A stretch of DNA of 64,000 nucleotides from Erodium maritimum (Eukaryota; Streptophyta; Magnoliopsida; Geraniales; Geraniaceae). This document shows, piece after piece, positions 32,659 through 45,307 of the stretch; within the stretch, counting starts at the first letter, position 1, and every line of letters starts with the position of its first letter. Both the position numbers and the translations under genes were made by a program. The DNA lies in contig OY997593.1 in the NCBI GenBank assembly GCA_963921825.1, forward strand, positions 64,464,039-64,528,038. The letters run 5' to 3'. The notes under the pieces were generated by a model. That model saw only the letters and a list, made by a program, of their open reading frames with translations, had not been told where the DNA came from and made no database searches.

Positions 32659-34695
32659 ATTTATCGAAAAAAGAATATATTATTAAAATAAATAAAAGGA
32701 GTTAATACAAAAATCAGACGACCTCATTTCCTCGTTCATTGACACTGAAACAACTGTCGAAAACAAATTCAGTTTTGAAAGAAAATGACAAGCTAAGATA
32801 AGAAACTGTAAAGATAAAACCAACCGAGGATAACTACATAGAATAGTGATTAAACATTGCTTTATCCCATGGTGAAGACTCGTTTCTCGTAAGGCGTGAT
32901 CGAACAAAAATCTCAACAGAAGGTAGGGAAATTCTTGCTCGATTTAGAGGCCTCTCCCCTTAGGGCTCTGAATCTTTGATCACTAACCATGGCATATGGC
33001 GAGTCTGTTTACCAGCTCTTGCTTAATCCTCAAGTAGTTCATTTGCAAATGCCTTCTTCTTGACAAGTTCCCCAACCAGGACACTCACTAATGGGGTGTT
33101 TGGCCCCTTCCACAGGTCCATTCCTCCATCCAAGGCAAGGGAAAACTCGACCCTAAGTCGTCACCCTCCCTCCTACATGTCTGTTTGGTAAGATGTTTGG
33201 GGTCACTAAGGGTTCAATCCTTGGATGTGGTGGATGATAGGTAAGATGTTCGGGGTCACATGGAAAAGGTCGGGCGGTACTCTAGGGATTTAGGTGAGGC
33301 CTTGACCCAATCGGTTTCAAAATTTTGACCCAGCTTGTTAATATTCTCGACAACGAAGGATTTGTCAAGGCCATGGATTATTGGCGTTTTCTTATCACAG
33401 TCCCGGACTGCATGTCCTATTAGGCCACAATTGAAGCAAAATACAAGCAGTGTCTCATAGGTAAGAGTAACCCGTACTGAGTGCTGAATTTCCTGAAACC
33501 GGAGGACGATCGACCTTCGCAATGGTTGACCTAGAGGCATCCAGAAACGAACCCTGACTGTTCCACCCCAGAAGAACCCATATTGGTCACATGGAACCTA
33601 CACGCACACACCCAATGGGTTACCAATTAGGGTTCCCGTATCTCGGGCCATAACTAGAGGTGGCAGACCTCTCACCTGCACCCATAGATGGATCATATCA
33701 AGACGGGGGGTTTCGACCCCTAGTGGATCATTGACGTCCCTTAGGATCAGTGGTGCCTTGTCGAAACACCGGGGTTCGCTTTAGCGGGCCCATTTCTTGG
33801 CTGCTTAGAATCCAAAGTAGATTCCAAAAGTACGAGGCTCCAAATCCTTGATCACTAAACCTGAGGCAAAACGTCCCTAAGCCTTTGTAATCACCTTCAG
33901 CGTAGTGTCCTTCCTATACGGTCGGCGCACGAGTAGTCTTCCGACCATTCCAAATTTTCGACACGCAAGCACCTAGGGCAATTGGGGCGAACGGGGCCTT
34001 GATCAAGACATCCTCTTCCAAGGTAAGGGAGCACGTAGACAGTTCATTTTGGAGGTCTTCTACGAATGGCAGCAGAGTGACCATGAGTAGGGGCGACATC
34101 GAAGTAGGACTTGACGTGATCGATAGACTAGTGGAGGATTCAGACTAAGTCGAGCCCTGAAGGCAGGGATCAAAACCCGAAAGAGGTATCCCATGCAAAG
34201 AGGATGGAAGGACCGCCATCACCTGGGGGATCAGGTCCACCCTCATTCGTGATTAGAGCGCAGGAGTCCGCTAGCGGTACGGGGAAGGATGGTTGCTACC
34301 CCTGCACAAGATAGGGCACCCGGTTTCGCTTCGACTTGGATTGTGATCGACTCGCATCCTTCGTCGGGGACGTCAACAGGATACAATCCGCCATGAAAGT
34401 GGTTGTAGGTATTCTTGAGTGAGGAGTAAAAGCATGGATGTTGTAGGCGGTAAGGAAGGAGAAGTCAGAACCATCTTACAAATCACCCGTGGAAGCTTGA
34501 TCGATTTCGGTTGGCAAATTCGTCGAACACTTTTGGATTAATAAAGGTCAAAGATGGACACAAAGACATGGCAACCGATGCTCCCACTAATGGGGGGAGG
34601 ACTCACGAGAGAATAAAAACAGAAGAGTTAGTCGACGCTTGAGATTAAAGAGCATCTCTAGAGTTTTACTATACCATAAGCTTGATACCGCGTAT
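32659..34695 (-). mobile_element. LINE derivative with ORF1 but no ORF2, flanked by a 15-bp target duplication
   Basis: The 15-base sequence AGTGATTGAATCTTT lies at 32644-32658 and 34696-34710, directly flanking a 2037-bp minus-strand element. Inside are an ORF1-like region (about 34600-33250) and a 3' region (about 33100-32660), with no endonuclease or reverse transcriptase between. The 3' region is shared with the copies near 35905-36222, 37651, 38549 and 39507, so it is a real LINE family tail. Confidence 0.72.
33256..34600 (-). pseudogene. LINE ORF1 (DUF4283/zf-CCHC_4-like), frameshifted
   Basis: At 33540-33256 the minus strand reads RVTLTYETLLVFCFNCGLIG and continues HAVRDC. This contains a CX2CX4HX4C zinc knuckle at 33438-33397 and is the usual end of the RNA-binding ORF1 of plant LINEs. 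The 34099-33914 segment is an upstream, out-of-frame part of the same region. I cannot define the original start. Confidence 0.65.
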
Positions 34696-34710
34696 AGTGA
34701 TTGAATCTTT

Positions 34711-35023
34711 TGTTTGACTAGTATACATAATAGGATTATAGAAATTAATCAATGGTTTGTCTAAAATGAAACTCACCAACAATCAAAAGCTAGCTAATTT
34801 AACGGCCTTAGATCAAACAAGTAAAGAAGCTACAGCTGGCAAAGGATCCACGAGCTATATATTTATCATTTCTGATACCATAAAATGGAAAATCCCCAAA
34901 ATTGAAGTGTATGAGTATGCAATTGGGTGTAGCTTTTTGTGTTATGGAAAGTAGTTGACGTCAATGGCCACTAAACGTCGACGTTGATAAGTCATTGGAC
35001 GTTCTTTATGGTCTCCTTTCGCT
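34711..35023. other. Short intergenic stretch, nothing identified
   Basis: The 65-codon frame at 34757-34954 matches nothing I recognise, and no element ends are visible. Confidence 0.4.
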
Positions 35024-35465
35024 GTATACGTGTAAAAGACAGCGACGAGGACAAAACTAGATTAGCACTAAGGTAAGATAAGGACTTTACTTAGAGGAAA
35101 AGATTTGGTCTGAGAACAGAAAACCTTTCAAAGTCAAGGATGGACTATAATCAGCTTTTGGGCAATCCAACTCGTGCAGCCCACTTCTTGTGAAATGGGT
35201 CAGGCCTAATCGAGAGTCCAACTTTGAACAAGTAGGGCCCATATAACAACCATATGCTTCGGTCCATATAGACCTCATATTTGGGGCATATACGGCCCGC
35301 ATTTTGGTCAATAGAAATCAAGAACAGCAAATCTGCTTGCTATATCATCTGAGGGCATCGGCAGTAGGGTGAACAGGGCATTGGGCAGCGTCAGCGCTAA
35401 ATTTGAAGGCTCGGCTCTTCAGATTTTCTGAGTTTTGTCCTCGTCCCTGTCTTTTACACGTATAC
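35024..35465. mobile_element. 442-bp inverted-repeat element (MITE-like), class unknown
   Basis: The 35-bp arms at 35024-35058 and 35431-35465 are inverted copies with one mismatch (each begins GTATACGTGTAAAAGACAG or its near copy). The centre has no coding. I found no clear target duplication, so superfamily assignment is not possible. Confidence 0.7.
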
Positions 35466-36472
35466 CACGACCCGGCATCGGTCTTCAACACTTAAAGCTT
35501 AGTCTGTGAGCTAAAGGGACACGACACCAGCTTCTAAAAGATTTAATTGAAAAATATCGATCAAATGAAAAATACTCTTTTTCTTACAAAAATAAATATC
35601 CCTTATGTTCCTTCAATCTTATCTCTCAAGTTTTCTTTTCACATTTCAATTTTCGAAAAAAAAAATATCCAACCCAAACCAATGGTTACTCACAGGTCGG
35701 GTGAGACTTGGGAGGAGTTCTTCCACAATTCGGAGGGACAAGTGGTCATATAACGGGCCCTTACACTCATCATTGGTTGCCCTGATATGGGACGTGGTCC
35801 TAAAAAGAGTATTTATAGACAAATCATTTGAAGATCAGGCGAACATGGGTAAACAGTTTCGTTAGATCTAATGATTAGTGACCAGAGATTTATAACCTTA
35901 AGGAGAAAGGGACCCCAAATCTAGTCAAAATTACTTCATTTTCTGTTGAGATATATGTTCAATCGTACTACTAACGAGAAATGAATCCTCAGTATAGGGT
36001 CAATCAGCATTTAAGCAATATCGTAAGCAAACTTTTCTTCTATTGGATATACCCTTACATATTTTCTTTAATCGTAGTTTTTATTTTAATTTCAAAACTA
36101 AATTTGTCTTTGATAACTGTTTCGGAGCTTATAAATGGAAGACCGCATTCACCTGTTTTATATGTTTACTCTTTTTCTTTTGATTAATAATATAAGTATG
36201 CCTTTCGTTCAAAAAAAAATATGATTCAAAGCATGTACGAGTGGATGAAGGTCACAATGTTCGTAAAGATGATGATGGGAATAATTAAATTTAATAAATT
36301 CATTAATTTTTGCAAAACCATAATTTTTTAATTGTTTTGGTCTTTCTTTAATTAAGGTTTAACGGTGACATCTAAATCAATTACAGTTACTAGTTATTTT
36401 TATTTAATTAATAATATATTATTAATTATATTTAAATAAATAAATACAAAATATTAAGATATTTAACAAACA

Positions 36473-37425
36473 TAAATAGTCGGTGTAAAACTCAATATTC
36501 TGCTAGGGTTTTTTTCGCGTCGTCTCCCATCGCGGCCTCGGTGGTCCCAGTCCTCTGGTATAGTTTCGGCCATCTCTCTTCGCCACAAATGCATACTTTC
36601 CCAACATCCTCTTCCCCTATTTTGTTTGGGCCAGGGCTGGAAGGAATCGGGTCCCAGAGCATCGTGAAAGACGATGGCGCGTCTTCGATGCCCCTGCCTA
36701 CCTCGCCAGGACATATCCCTCCGCCGCGAACTTGGTCTCCACCCCCATCTCAGAAAACCCGCTCCCCTCCCCCCTAACTCCCATATTCCGCTTTGACTAC
36801 CGTCCAATCACAGCGAAATTGGGACCCAGCCTCAGGGGTCTTCTCATCACAGCCGGAAGAACCAAACTTTCGCATACTAGCGTGGAACTAACAGGGGATT
36901 CTGAAGCCTCCTTTGAAGCTGTCGTTGCGTCCATCTCCCTGGCCTCCACCACCGCACCCTCCTCGACCCCTATCTCGATTCTAGATCTGGCTAATCGAGT
37001 GGGTCGTTTTTATTTTATCTCATTTCGTTTTTACAGGGTGAAAAACTAGCGAGCAGTGATTTAAGGACTTTTCTTGGGAGGGAACCCTGTTTCGCATATA
37101 TCCTCCCAATACAACTGATGCATTTCAAATTTGGTCACTTTGCCCCCATATGCAGCGTTGCCTCCTACTACTGATGCAATCTTTGGCCAGGTTTCGGAGC
37201 AGGACTTCTAGTACCGTCTTCCAACCCCTCACATTTCCTTTTTGCCTATATGGCGATGGCCTATATGGCTTTTCATCCAATAACTTCAGTGACGGTTATA
37301 ATGTTAAAAGAATATCAAACAGTTTGTGTTCTATGTATGTTTTTTGTGGTCATGAATTTCTCCTGATGCACTCACTTACAGTTGATAATCTAAATTAATG
37401 AAATTGCATCTTTTAGTAAAAAAAA
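36473..37425 (+). mobile_element. LINE-like retroposon in copy 1 of the tandem duplication
   Basis: It is flanked by ATATTTAACAAACA (36459-36472) and ATATTTAATAGACA (37426-37439), a 14-base target duplication with two mismatches. It ends AATGAAATTGCATCTTTTAG plus As, a LINE-type 3' end. A CTAGGGTTT leader start lies near 36502. The equivalent point in copy 2 (about 39290) is uninterrupted. No recognisable protein is encoded. Confidence 0.7.
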
Positions 37426-37650
37426 ATATTTAATAGACAATTATCGCTAAAATTGATTGCTACCCATTATAAACCGCCTTCAACATTAACCTCCTTTTCT
37501 AGTTTTTTCTTTTGAGAATTAACACATCTACTTTCAAAAGACAAACTCGAGGGTCCCACATCGATGAAAAATTCCGCTTACTCTATTTTGTGTGAGAATT
37601 AAAAAAGATCTGAATATCAATTTTTGAACTATAATTAATTTATTTTATGT

Positions 37651-38549
37651 TTTATTTTGAGCGAAAGGTGCAAATATTATTAATAAAAGAGTTAATAGAC
37701 GAACTAGGGAACAGGAGATCCCTGATTAACAGACCCTGAAACAAAGAATCGATAACACTTCGGTTTGTAAGAAAAGGGCACATAAACTTCAAAAAAGTTA
37801 AGCCAAACTATGGAGAACCACTCAAGATGGTGTCTAAACGTTGCTTGATCGCATGTAAAGGATTCTTTTCGCTATGAGGAAAACGATCGAACAGGAACTC
37901 GATACTAAGTAGGGGAGTGCCCACTAGATTCAAGAGGCTCTCTCGTCTGAAATCCCTTAATCTATGCTCACTAATCATTGGCCTTGGCGATGCTGCATAG
38001 CAGACCTCGCCTGAGTCATCTGATTCTTTCCGACTATATCAACTGTTGTGTATCCGCTCGAGACGTGGGAGGCTAATACGGAGAAGGCGAGCACGATCAC
38101 AACAGAGAGTCGCGGATCATCGCCAATGCACCATCCTTCGGATACAACAACGTTGAGGTGTGGAGGCGCAGAGAAGAACAACTACAAGGTTGTAGAGATG
38201 AAGAGACTCATAAGCAATCTCTTGATGGTGGACGTCTTGTACGGGGACCCAGAATCTGGCTAAGGTTCCAACACTTTCTGTTGAGACATATGTTCGATCG
38301 CACTCCTCAAGAAAAACGAGTCCTCAGCATGGGGGCCAAACAACATTTAAGCACCATCCTAGTAAAGTTTTCTTCTATTCTATATATCTTTATATATTTT
38401 CTTTTATCGTATTATATGTTTTAATTTCAAAACTGAATTTTTCTTTCACGATTGTTCAGAGATTATGAATGGAAGACAACGATCGCTTGTTTTATATATC
38501 AGCTCTTTCCTGTTTGATTAATACTATAAGTATCCCTTTAATTAAAAAA
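37651..38549. repeat. Inverted pair of LINE 3' ends (foldback structure)
   Basis: The left arm (from 37651, about 270 bases) is a minus-strand LINE 3' end. The right arm (about 38265-38549) is a plus-strand copy of the same 3' region, so the two are inverted copies at roughly 70 percent similarity by eye. GATGGTG and CGATCGAAC landmarks occur in both, in opposite orientation. About 360 bases separate them. Confidence 0.6.
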
Positions 38550-38730
38550 TGATTTGGAGCGTGGATGAAGGTCACAATGTTCGAGAAGATGACGAAGGGA
38601 ATAATTAATATTTAATAAATTCATTAATTTTTGCAGAACCATAATTTTTTAATTGTTTTGGTATTTCTTTAATTTAGGTTTAATGGTTACCTCTAAGTTA
38701 ATTACAATTACTAGTTATTTTTATTTAATT

Positions 38731-39229
38731 TTTTTTTCTGAGTAAATGCGACTTTCATTCCTTTAAAAAAATTCAGTACATGCTTGTAAGCCGTATCGGA
38801 ACAAACACAATAACCATGTAACTACAATATTGTCTAGGATGTTGTGATGAGATGTCATAAAGGCGACCTAAAATTGACAACCAAAGATAATAAACTAGAA
38901 CAATAATGAAATAAACACCCAAATCTAATAACAAGAAACCGAAAGACATTAAAACTAGAAACCGCTGACGATCACTGCTCAAGGGGGGGTCTGAATACCG
39001 TTAGGCCTCCCGAGGGCGACGCTCTACTTAGTTGAATAACCCGAACCTGTAATCGACAGTGGAGAAGGGCTGACAGGGCACCCTCAAAGACTCCTTATTC
39101 CCTGAGGCCTTCTTGGTGACTCATACGTGTCGTCGGGGCTGTTTCACAGCCCTCACCCGAACTGTTCCCCGTTGGCCACCCCATTCTTCTACTCTGGTTG
39201 ACCACCAACCCGACGCCCGAGTCCACTAC
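38731..39229 (-). mobile_element. Short LINE-like retroposon in copy 2 of the tandem duplication
   Basis: ATTTAATT flanks both sides (38723-38730 and 39230-39237). The plus strand begins with a T tract and CTGAGTAAATGCGACTTTCA, the reverse of a LINE-type tail (TCATTTACTC style). The matching position in copy 1 is uninterrupted. The 499-bp body has no known coding sequence. Confidence 0.6.
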
Positions 39230-40105
39230 ATTTAATTAATAGTAAATAAATAAATATAATTAATTAAATACATATGATTAAACTATTTAACAAACAATGA
39301 TAATTAAATCTGATTGTTACTTATTATAAACCGTCTTCAACCTTATCCTCTTTTTATGTATCTTCTTTTCAGAATTACCACAACTACTTTCAAAAGACAA
39401 ACTCGAGGGTCACCCATTGATGAAAAATTCCGCTTATTCTATTTTGGGCGAGAAGTAAAAATGATCAGAATATTAATCTTTAAACTATAACCAAATTATT
39501 TATGTTTTCTTTTGAACGAAAGGTGCAAATATTATTAATAAAAAAGTTAGTAAACGGGAACTAGGGAACCGGAGATCCCTGAGTAACAGACTCTTAGAAA
39601 AAGAATCAATAACACTCTGGTTTGTAAACAAAAGACACAAAAACTGGAAAAAAAATAAAGTCAAACTATGGAGAGTCGCTTAAGATGGCGCCTAAATACT
39701 GCTTGATCCCATGGAGAGGGCTTTTTTCGCCCTTAAGAGAACAATCAAAGAGAAACTTGACAGTAAGTAGGGGAGTGTGCTCTAGATTCAGGGACTCCTC
39801 CCGTCTGAAAGCCTTGAATCTCTGCTCACTAATCATTGACCTTGGTGAAGCTGCATAGCAGACTTCGCCTAAGGCATCTGATTTTTTTTCCGATTATATC
39901 ACTGGTTGTGTACCCGCTTGATATGTGAGACACTAACACAGAGAAGGCAAGCACGACCACAACAGAAAGCCACAAATTATCGCCGATACACCATCGATAC
40001 AACAACGTTAAAGTGTGAAAGCATGGAGAAAAACAACAATAACAAGATTATAAGGATAAAAATACTCACAAATAATCTCTTAATAGTAAACATCTTGTAC
40101 GAAAA

Positions 40106-40733
40106 CGATTTCATAAAGACAATAGATATCTTATACGATAATAGTTTCATCAGATGGTTAGGGTACAAACTGTCAACCCAACTGACCATATAGTTCCCTC
40201 AATTAAGAAACTTAACATATATTTTGTTTATGTTCTTTGAGGAGAAATCGGCTAGAAACTCCTCTTATCCTAGTAACCATGAGAACTCATCCTAGCCACA
40301 CACCTATGATACAACATTCATCAAGAGGTGGTAAAAATCATGTTCGATTTTGGAAAATGAGGTGATAAAACTAATGTTCAGTGTGGATAAAACTAGTGTT
40401 CAGTGTTGATAAAACCAGTGTAAAGTATTGATAAAAATTATCCACATATAATTTATTTTTAAAACATCTCCGAAATAATTTATTTTTTTATTTCTTTAAA
40501 ACATATTCACCACTGGTCTTGATAGAAAACCCTTGAAAAAACAAAGATATTGGCGCAAGTTTTAAGCTAATCGGAGTTCAAACGAAGCAAAAAAAAATTA
40601 AATAATGTTTAGTTTTGAAATGAGGTGATAAACCTAGTGTCTAGTGTTGATAAAATCAGCGTAAAGTGTTGATAAAAATTACCCAGATATAATTTTTTTT
40701 AAATCAGCCCCAAAACAATTTTTTTTCGTGCTT
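40106..40733 (+). repeat. AT-rich tandem repeat, period about 240-263 bp
   Basis: ATGAGGTGATAAA starts at 40357 and again at 40620. The block CTTGATAGAAAACCCTTGAA (40518) recurs at 50777, beyond the inserted LTR. So the array originally ran from about 40357 to 50860, with the 10-kb LTR nest dropped into it. The first 250 bases of this interval hold nothing recognisable. Confidence 0.7.
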
Positions 40734-41649
40734 CAAAATGTAAGAACCGCCCCCGGTCGAACCGGAGGTTTTCGGCGAAAGTTGACTTCTTACCGAAAAA
40801 GTCAACCGATGACTCCAGGAGTCATTCGGGGCCTTTCCGGGGCCCAAAAAGCTTAGTCATCGTTACGGTTAGCTTAGTTGGGTCGTTTCCATTCAAAAAA
40901 TGGTCTTCGCTGAAAAAGTCAAATTTGATCAAACGGGGGCTCGAATCGGATTATTTTGTCGAATAAAATAAGTGGGATGAGATTATTTTAATTGGAAATG
41001 ACATCATGTGGACACTTGGCATTATTTAATTAAAATGGAGAAAAGAAGTGGGAAAAAACCCTTGTGTCATTGCTTTTCCAAAAAAGGTGAAACAAGACAA
41101 AAAGAGCTTTTTGGTTTTTCCACTTTAGGTTAAAGAGCACATGAGACACAGTTTTCAGCTCATTCTCACCTTGTTAGCCGAACCTATAAAGAGAGAAAGA
41201 GCTTAGAGACCTCCATTGTTGCTCAAGAAAGAAGAATAAGAAGAAAGTTCATCCAAGCTCCATTTCTCCATCGAAATTCCATTTTTCTTCCATATTCCTT
41301 CTCCTCTCTTCATTCCCTACGGTAGGAATTCTTTTATTTTCTTTTTTGAGCAACTAAAATCCGTGGGTCTTGTATGAATCAACTTGTTTTGGAGTGGGTG
41401 TGGTTGGAAACAAGAAGACAAGGTTGGAATTGTAAGGAGATGTAAAGAAAACGTTGAAATTGAAGATTGGAGTTGAAACCCTAACTTGGAGACTTGGGGG
41501 AAATGTAAAAATGGGACTAATATTAAGGGGCTTTTGATGAAACTTGTTGGGTTAAGGACCTAAAACACTTTTGGACGAATTTGGAGAAAAAGGAAAATTT
41601 TCCGGCGACCGGAGGCTCGTCGGAGCGCCGGCCGGAGGTCTGGCCACGG

Positions 41650-41750
41650 GTGCCGGAATTTAGGGATTACGGTTTGGCACCTCGGGACCCGTGTATGGGG
41701 ACACGTGCCTCGGGGGCCGTGCACCGGGAACCGTGCACTCGGGGTTCGGG
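41650..41750. repeat. GC-rich palindromic segment in the outer LTR
   Basis: Short repeats built on CCGTGCAC, CACGTGCC and GGGACCCGTG occur about 0.9 kb into the LTR. That is the same place as the CCGTGACG cluster at 28817 and the 34-bp repeat at 57817, but with a different repeat sequence. Confidence 0.6.
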
Positions 41751-43051
41751 TGTTCTAAGCCCGGTTGTTCGTGAATTAACACTGTTTAATTTGCAAAAAG
41801 GCGAATTATTGGTTCAATTTCGGGTTTCGTCACTTTAAATCAACGTTGGACTCGTTATTAATTTATCGTGTTCCTTGTTAATTTAGAGTCCTGCTTCGTC
41901 CACGGAAGAGGAGGAAGCTAGCCAGGACGTCAGCAGCAAGGAGTAATTAAGCGTTGGAGAATTCAAGGTAGGGAAGAGTAGTAAACTCCACCGTTAAATT
42001 AAGTAATGTCAATAGTATGCCTATATGATAATAATAACCGGAAAGGTCCTAGTTTGCATATAGGATGTGATTCACTAGAATAATCGCTTTCAATTATGCT
42101 CATAACCGGAAGAGTCTTAGTATGCATATAGGATGTGATTCACTAGTTTAATCGCTTTCAATTCTTGGGAAATTGTCGTGCTGGTAGAATGGTCATGACG
42201 AGCCTTAGGATGGATTGTGATTGAGTTCAATTGTCTCAAATGTCGATGCATGTTCCATGTTTTGATTAACTTAAGAGTCTTATTAAATTAGGTGAATTAT
42301 GATAAGTATGATATGAAGATTACTTGGTTGTCTCGTAATATGATTGGTTGAATGAATCTGATGAGTGTGATGTGGATTGTTATCTCGTGATATGGTTGAA
42401 TGAATGGTTGTCTGGTGATATGATTGGTTGAGTGATTGTATGAAATGATTATATGATTGTGCCTTGTAGTATGATCGGGTGAATGATACACCGATGGGAC
42501 ATGTTTGGTAAGTCATGTCGGTAAGCTTGGTTGATAATATGAGTTCTATGTGGCGTGTTGTGGTAAGATTGTTGGCCGTGGTTGAACTACGACATTATGA
42601 TGCGTGCTATTCTCTTGATGTGTGTTCCAAGAGGAGTTGTGTTCCGGTATGGTACCTACACCGAGGGGAATGCCGGTATAGGGTAGTACATAGGCCGACG
42701 GGTTGTGTTTTGGCACGAGGTGTCGTATTTGTACCCCGATGTGAATTCCGGAAAGACAGATGAGCATTCCGGTATATGTTTACCCCGATGTGAATTCTGG
42801 TATAGTATTTACCCCGATGTGCATTTTCGGGAAGACCGATGTGAATTTCCGGTATTGTGTTTTACCCCGATGTGCGTTTCCGGGAAGATATCTAGACCAA
42901 GGGGATATTCCGGTACGATATATTTGTTGAGTTGTGCGTGATGATTGAATTACCTTGAATACTTGTTCGATGCTTGAGTGTTGTTTCTGGTGTGATATAT
43001 TACTTGCTCCACCCCGATGATATGTGCTCCTTTGAGGACATTTCCGGGAGC

Positions 43052-43389
43052 TGTAAAGATCGGGAAAATTTAATATTTAAATTATTAAATATTGACGTCG
43101 AGGTTGGGAACGAGTTTGATTTTAGAATCGAAATCAAAAAAAGAGGAGGAAGCTGAAATTTTGGGTCTGCTCCAAATAATCGGACCTGGGCCGAGCCAGG
43201 GCAAGGCCCGTTCAGTGCGCGCTTCAGTATCAGACTTATGTATTTTATTGAGCGCGGGACTCAGAAACTCTAACTCCGTTGTTTTATGCTTTATACCTTT
43301 ATCAGTTATTATTTATCTTAAATTGCTTTTATTTGAAATTCAATAAGTCGCGTCTCGGGTCCGGTCAATACCGGATTTGGGGCTTGACA
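43052..43389 (+). repeat. 5' LTR of the nested element, internally deleted to 338 bp
   Basis: The first 180 bases match the start of the 3' LTR (TGTAAAGATCGGG...). From about 43231 the sequence jumps to match the last 160 bases (ACTTATGTATTTTATTGAGC...). About 3.18 kb present in the 3' LTR is absent. The element ends GGGGCTTGACA. Confidence 0.9.
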
Positions 43390-43390
43390 G

Positions 43391-43404
43391 TTTGGTATAA
43401 GAGC
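43391..43404 (+). other. Primer-binding site, initiator tRNA-Met type
   Basis: TTTGGTATAAGAGCC directly after the LTR matches the site at 30528 with one change (C to A). The downstream leader, with GGACCGTACGTCAATTAGGT, is also shared. Confidence 0.82.
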
Positions 43405-45307
43405 CTGGTTTCATTTTGAAAATTGTTTTCAAAACCTCGGACCGTACGTCAATTAGGTGGGTAGAGTTAGGTGGTCTAAGTTGTAGTACTCAGTGACGCA
43501 AGTCGGAAATATCCGATGCGTAGAGTAGAAAGACAAGAGTCTTATTTGTTTAAGTGCTTCGTTTAAGTTTTGGCTTTCTTATGTCATGTTGTTTGCTTTA
43601 CTTGACTTGTATCTCTGACTCTATTTGCTGGATGCTGGTAGATTGGCCGTGATGAGCCTCAGGATTGTTTGTGTTTGCCTCACATGTCGTGTTTGCTTAG
43701 CATTTAGGTTAAGATAAGAGTCAAATTAAACTAATTTAATTGTGATACCTTGATTGAATGAATGCTTGACTATATGCATGAATGAATGTTGAGTGTAATT
43801 GATTGTGTCGAATGGTATGATCGGGGTTGGTTTAACGAGCGATGCTCAGGCTGGTTATGAAGAGTTAGTTGTAAGATTGTTAAGTGTATTGCCACCTTGG
43901 TTGGCCGTTACATGATTGATAAAGTTGAAGTGTTTACTTGTTTAAAATGTTGACCGTTATTTAAGGATTAAAGTTGAAAGAGTTACCCGAAAGGGGTGTT
44001 AATTGAGTGAAGGGTAGAAACCCGAGTTGTATTGGCAGCACCTTACTGTTATGTGTACTTTTGCTGTGATTGATGTGTGTGAACCACGTGTTAAAGGGCT
44101 CAATTTGGGTGCTTGATTGTGAAATGCTGACCCCTGTGCGCGGATGGGTGGCTAAGTTTTCCAACGAGTCATGCCGAAATTTTTGTAAAATTTGAATGTA
44201 TATCCTATTATGATTTGACTGCAGCAAATCATGATAGTAGGGATATCAGTTGGTTACAACGTGGTTCGGGGACGCCTGAACCGAGTTGTAACGAGATGAT
44301 ATCCACATGTATTATTTTGCTACAAGAATAAGTTTTTACAACCTGTGTTAATGAGTACGATTGAGACCGTGAGTTTCGTGCTGCTTGTGATTTTGTGGAC
44401 TGAATCGGCTGCGTGTAAGCCTGTTATGTTGTGCGTGTACTGATTGACTGTGATTGAATTGTGAGACTTGTTGTTTCTTCTGTGCGATGGTGTGGTAGAC
44501 TTTATGTGACGCACTAGGGTGCGGTGATTGTATTATTATTATTACTACTACTATTACTACGACTACTAAGAGTAAACCAAAAGGTTTAAAGAACCGTTTA
44601 CGTGGCTGCGGATCTTGTGTGAACGTTAACTTTTTTAGTGAGTTACCTCTAAGAGTTGTTGAGAAACTGAGCGCGTACATGTGCCGTGCGGAGGATAGTT
44701 ACGAAGTAGCACCTCGAGACAGGAGGGGTAAATTGTTGGGGCACAAGTGCCTGGAGTACTTCCATTGGGAAGATTAGGAGGAGCAACACCAGCAAGTCCC
44801 GGACTGCGAAGGGACGGAATATCAGAGATGAAGTATGAGACCAGAGTTACGACATGGGCCAGCTGTACCAGTTTTGGTAACAGTTGAGGTAAACCGATGC
44901 AAGAGATTTGAGCGAGGGCCGAGCCCAGAGTTTGGATCGAGTTCTCACTCTGATGACTCGGGTGTAGCTGGAGATAGTGGATACGACAACAACCGTGGAA
45001 CGAGGTCGCAGAAAGACCGCGAGAGTTCGTGAGACTCGACAACGACCGAGCAGTGTTGCAGGAATGCACGAGACACGAGAACCGAAGGAACGAAGAACCG
45101 CAGGGTTCTTCCGGCCACAGACTCGCCGGACGTTTTGAAGCAGACAGATTAGGGAACATCAGTAGTTTACGTCGCGTTCGAACGAAGGCCAGTGCTTTCA
45201 TACTGCCGAAATCCAGAACATCGGATACGAGTGTCGAGCGGCGGAGGGCCGCAACAGTACCAGTGAACCGACAGACCGGTCGGGGAAGGTGGCCGGGTGA
45301 CGATGAG
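43405..45307 (+). other. Internal region of the nested element, leader and decayed gag-like part
   Basis: The leader resembles the one after 30540. Sequence from about 44671 (near GTACATGTGCCGTGCGGAGGA) lines up in position with the gag start at 31340-31400, but frames are broken and no capsid motif is visible. A (ATT/ACT)n simple repeat lies at 44525-44570. The long minus-strand frame at 44635-45354 is a shadow with no family match. Confidence 0.5.

Larger units (their letters stand above)
35905..40105. repeat. Tandem duplication of a repeat block (two diverged copies, about 35905-38246 and 38247-40105)
   Basis: Copy 1 is 35905-36472 plus 37426-38246; copy 2 is 38247-38730 plus 39230-40105. 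The halves align by long shared strings, such as AAAACCATAATTTTTTAATTG (as CAAAACC... or CAGAACC...) near 36315 and 38635, and CAAAAGACAAACTCGAGGGT near 37533 and 39391. Each copy has its own insertion at a different site (36473-37425 and 38731-39229). Each copy includes LINE 3' ends in both orientations. Confidence 0.78.
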
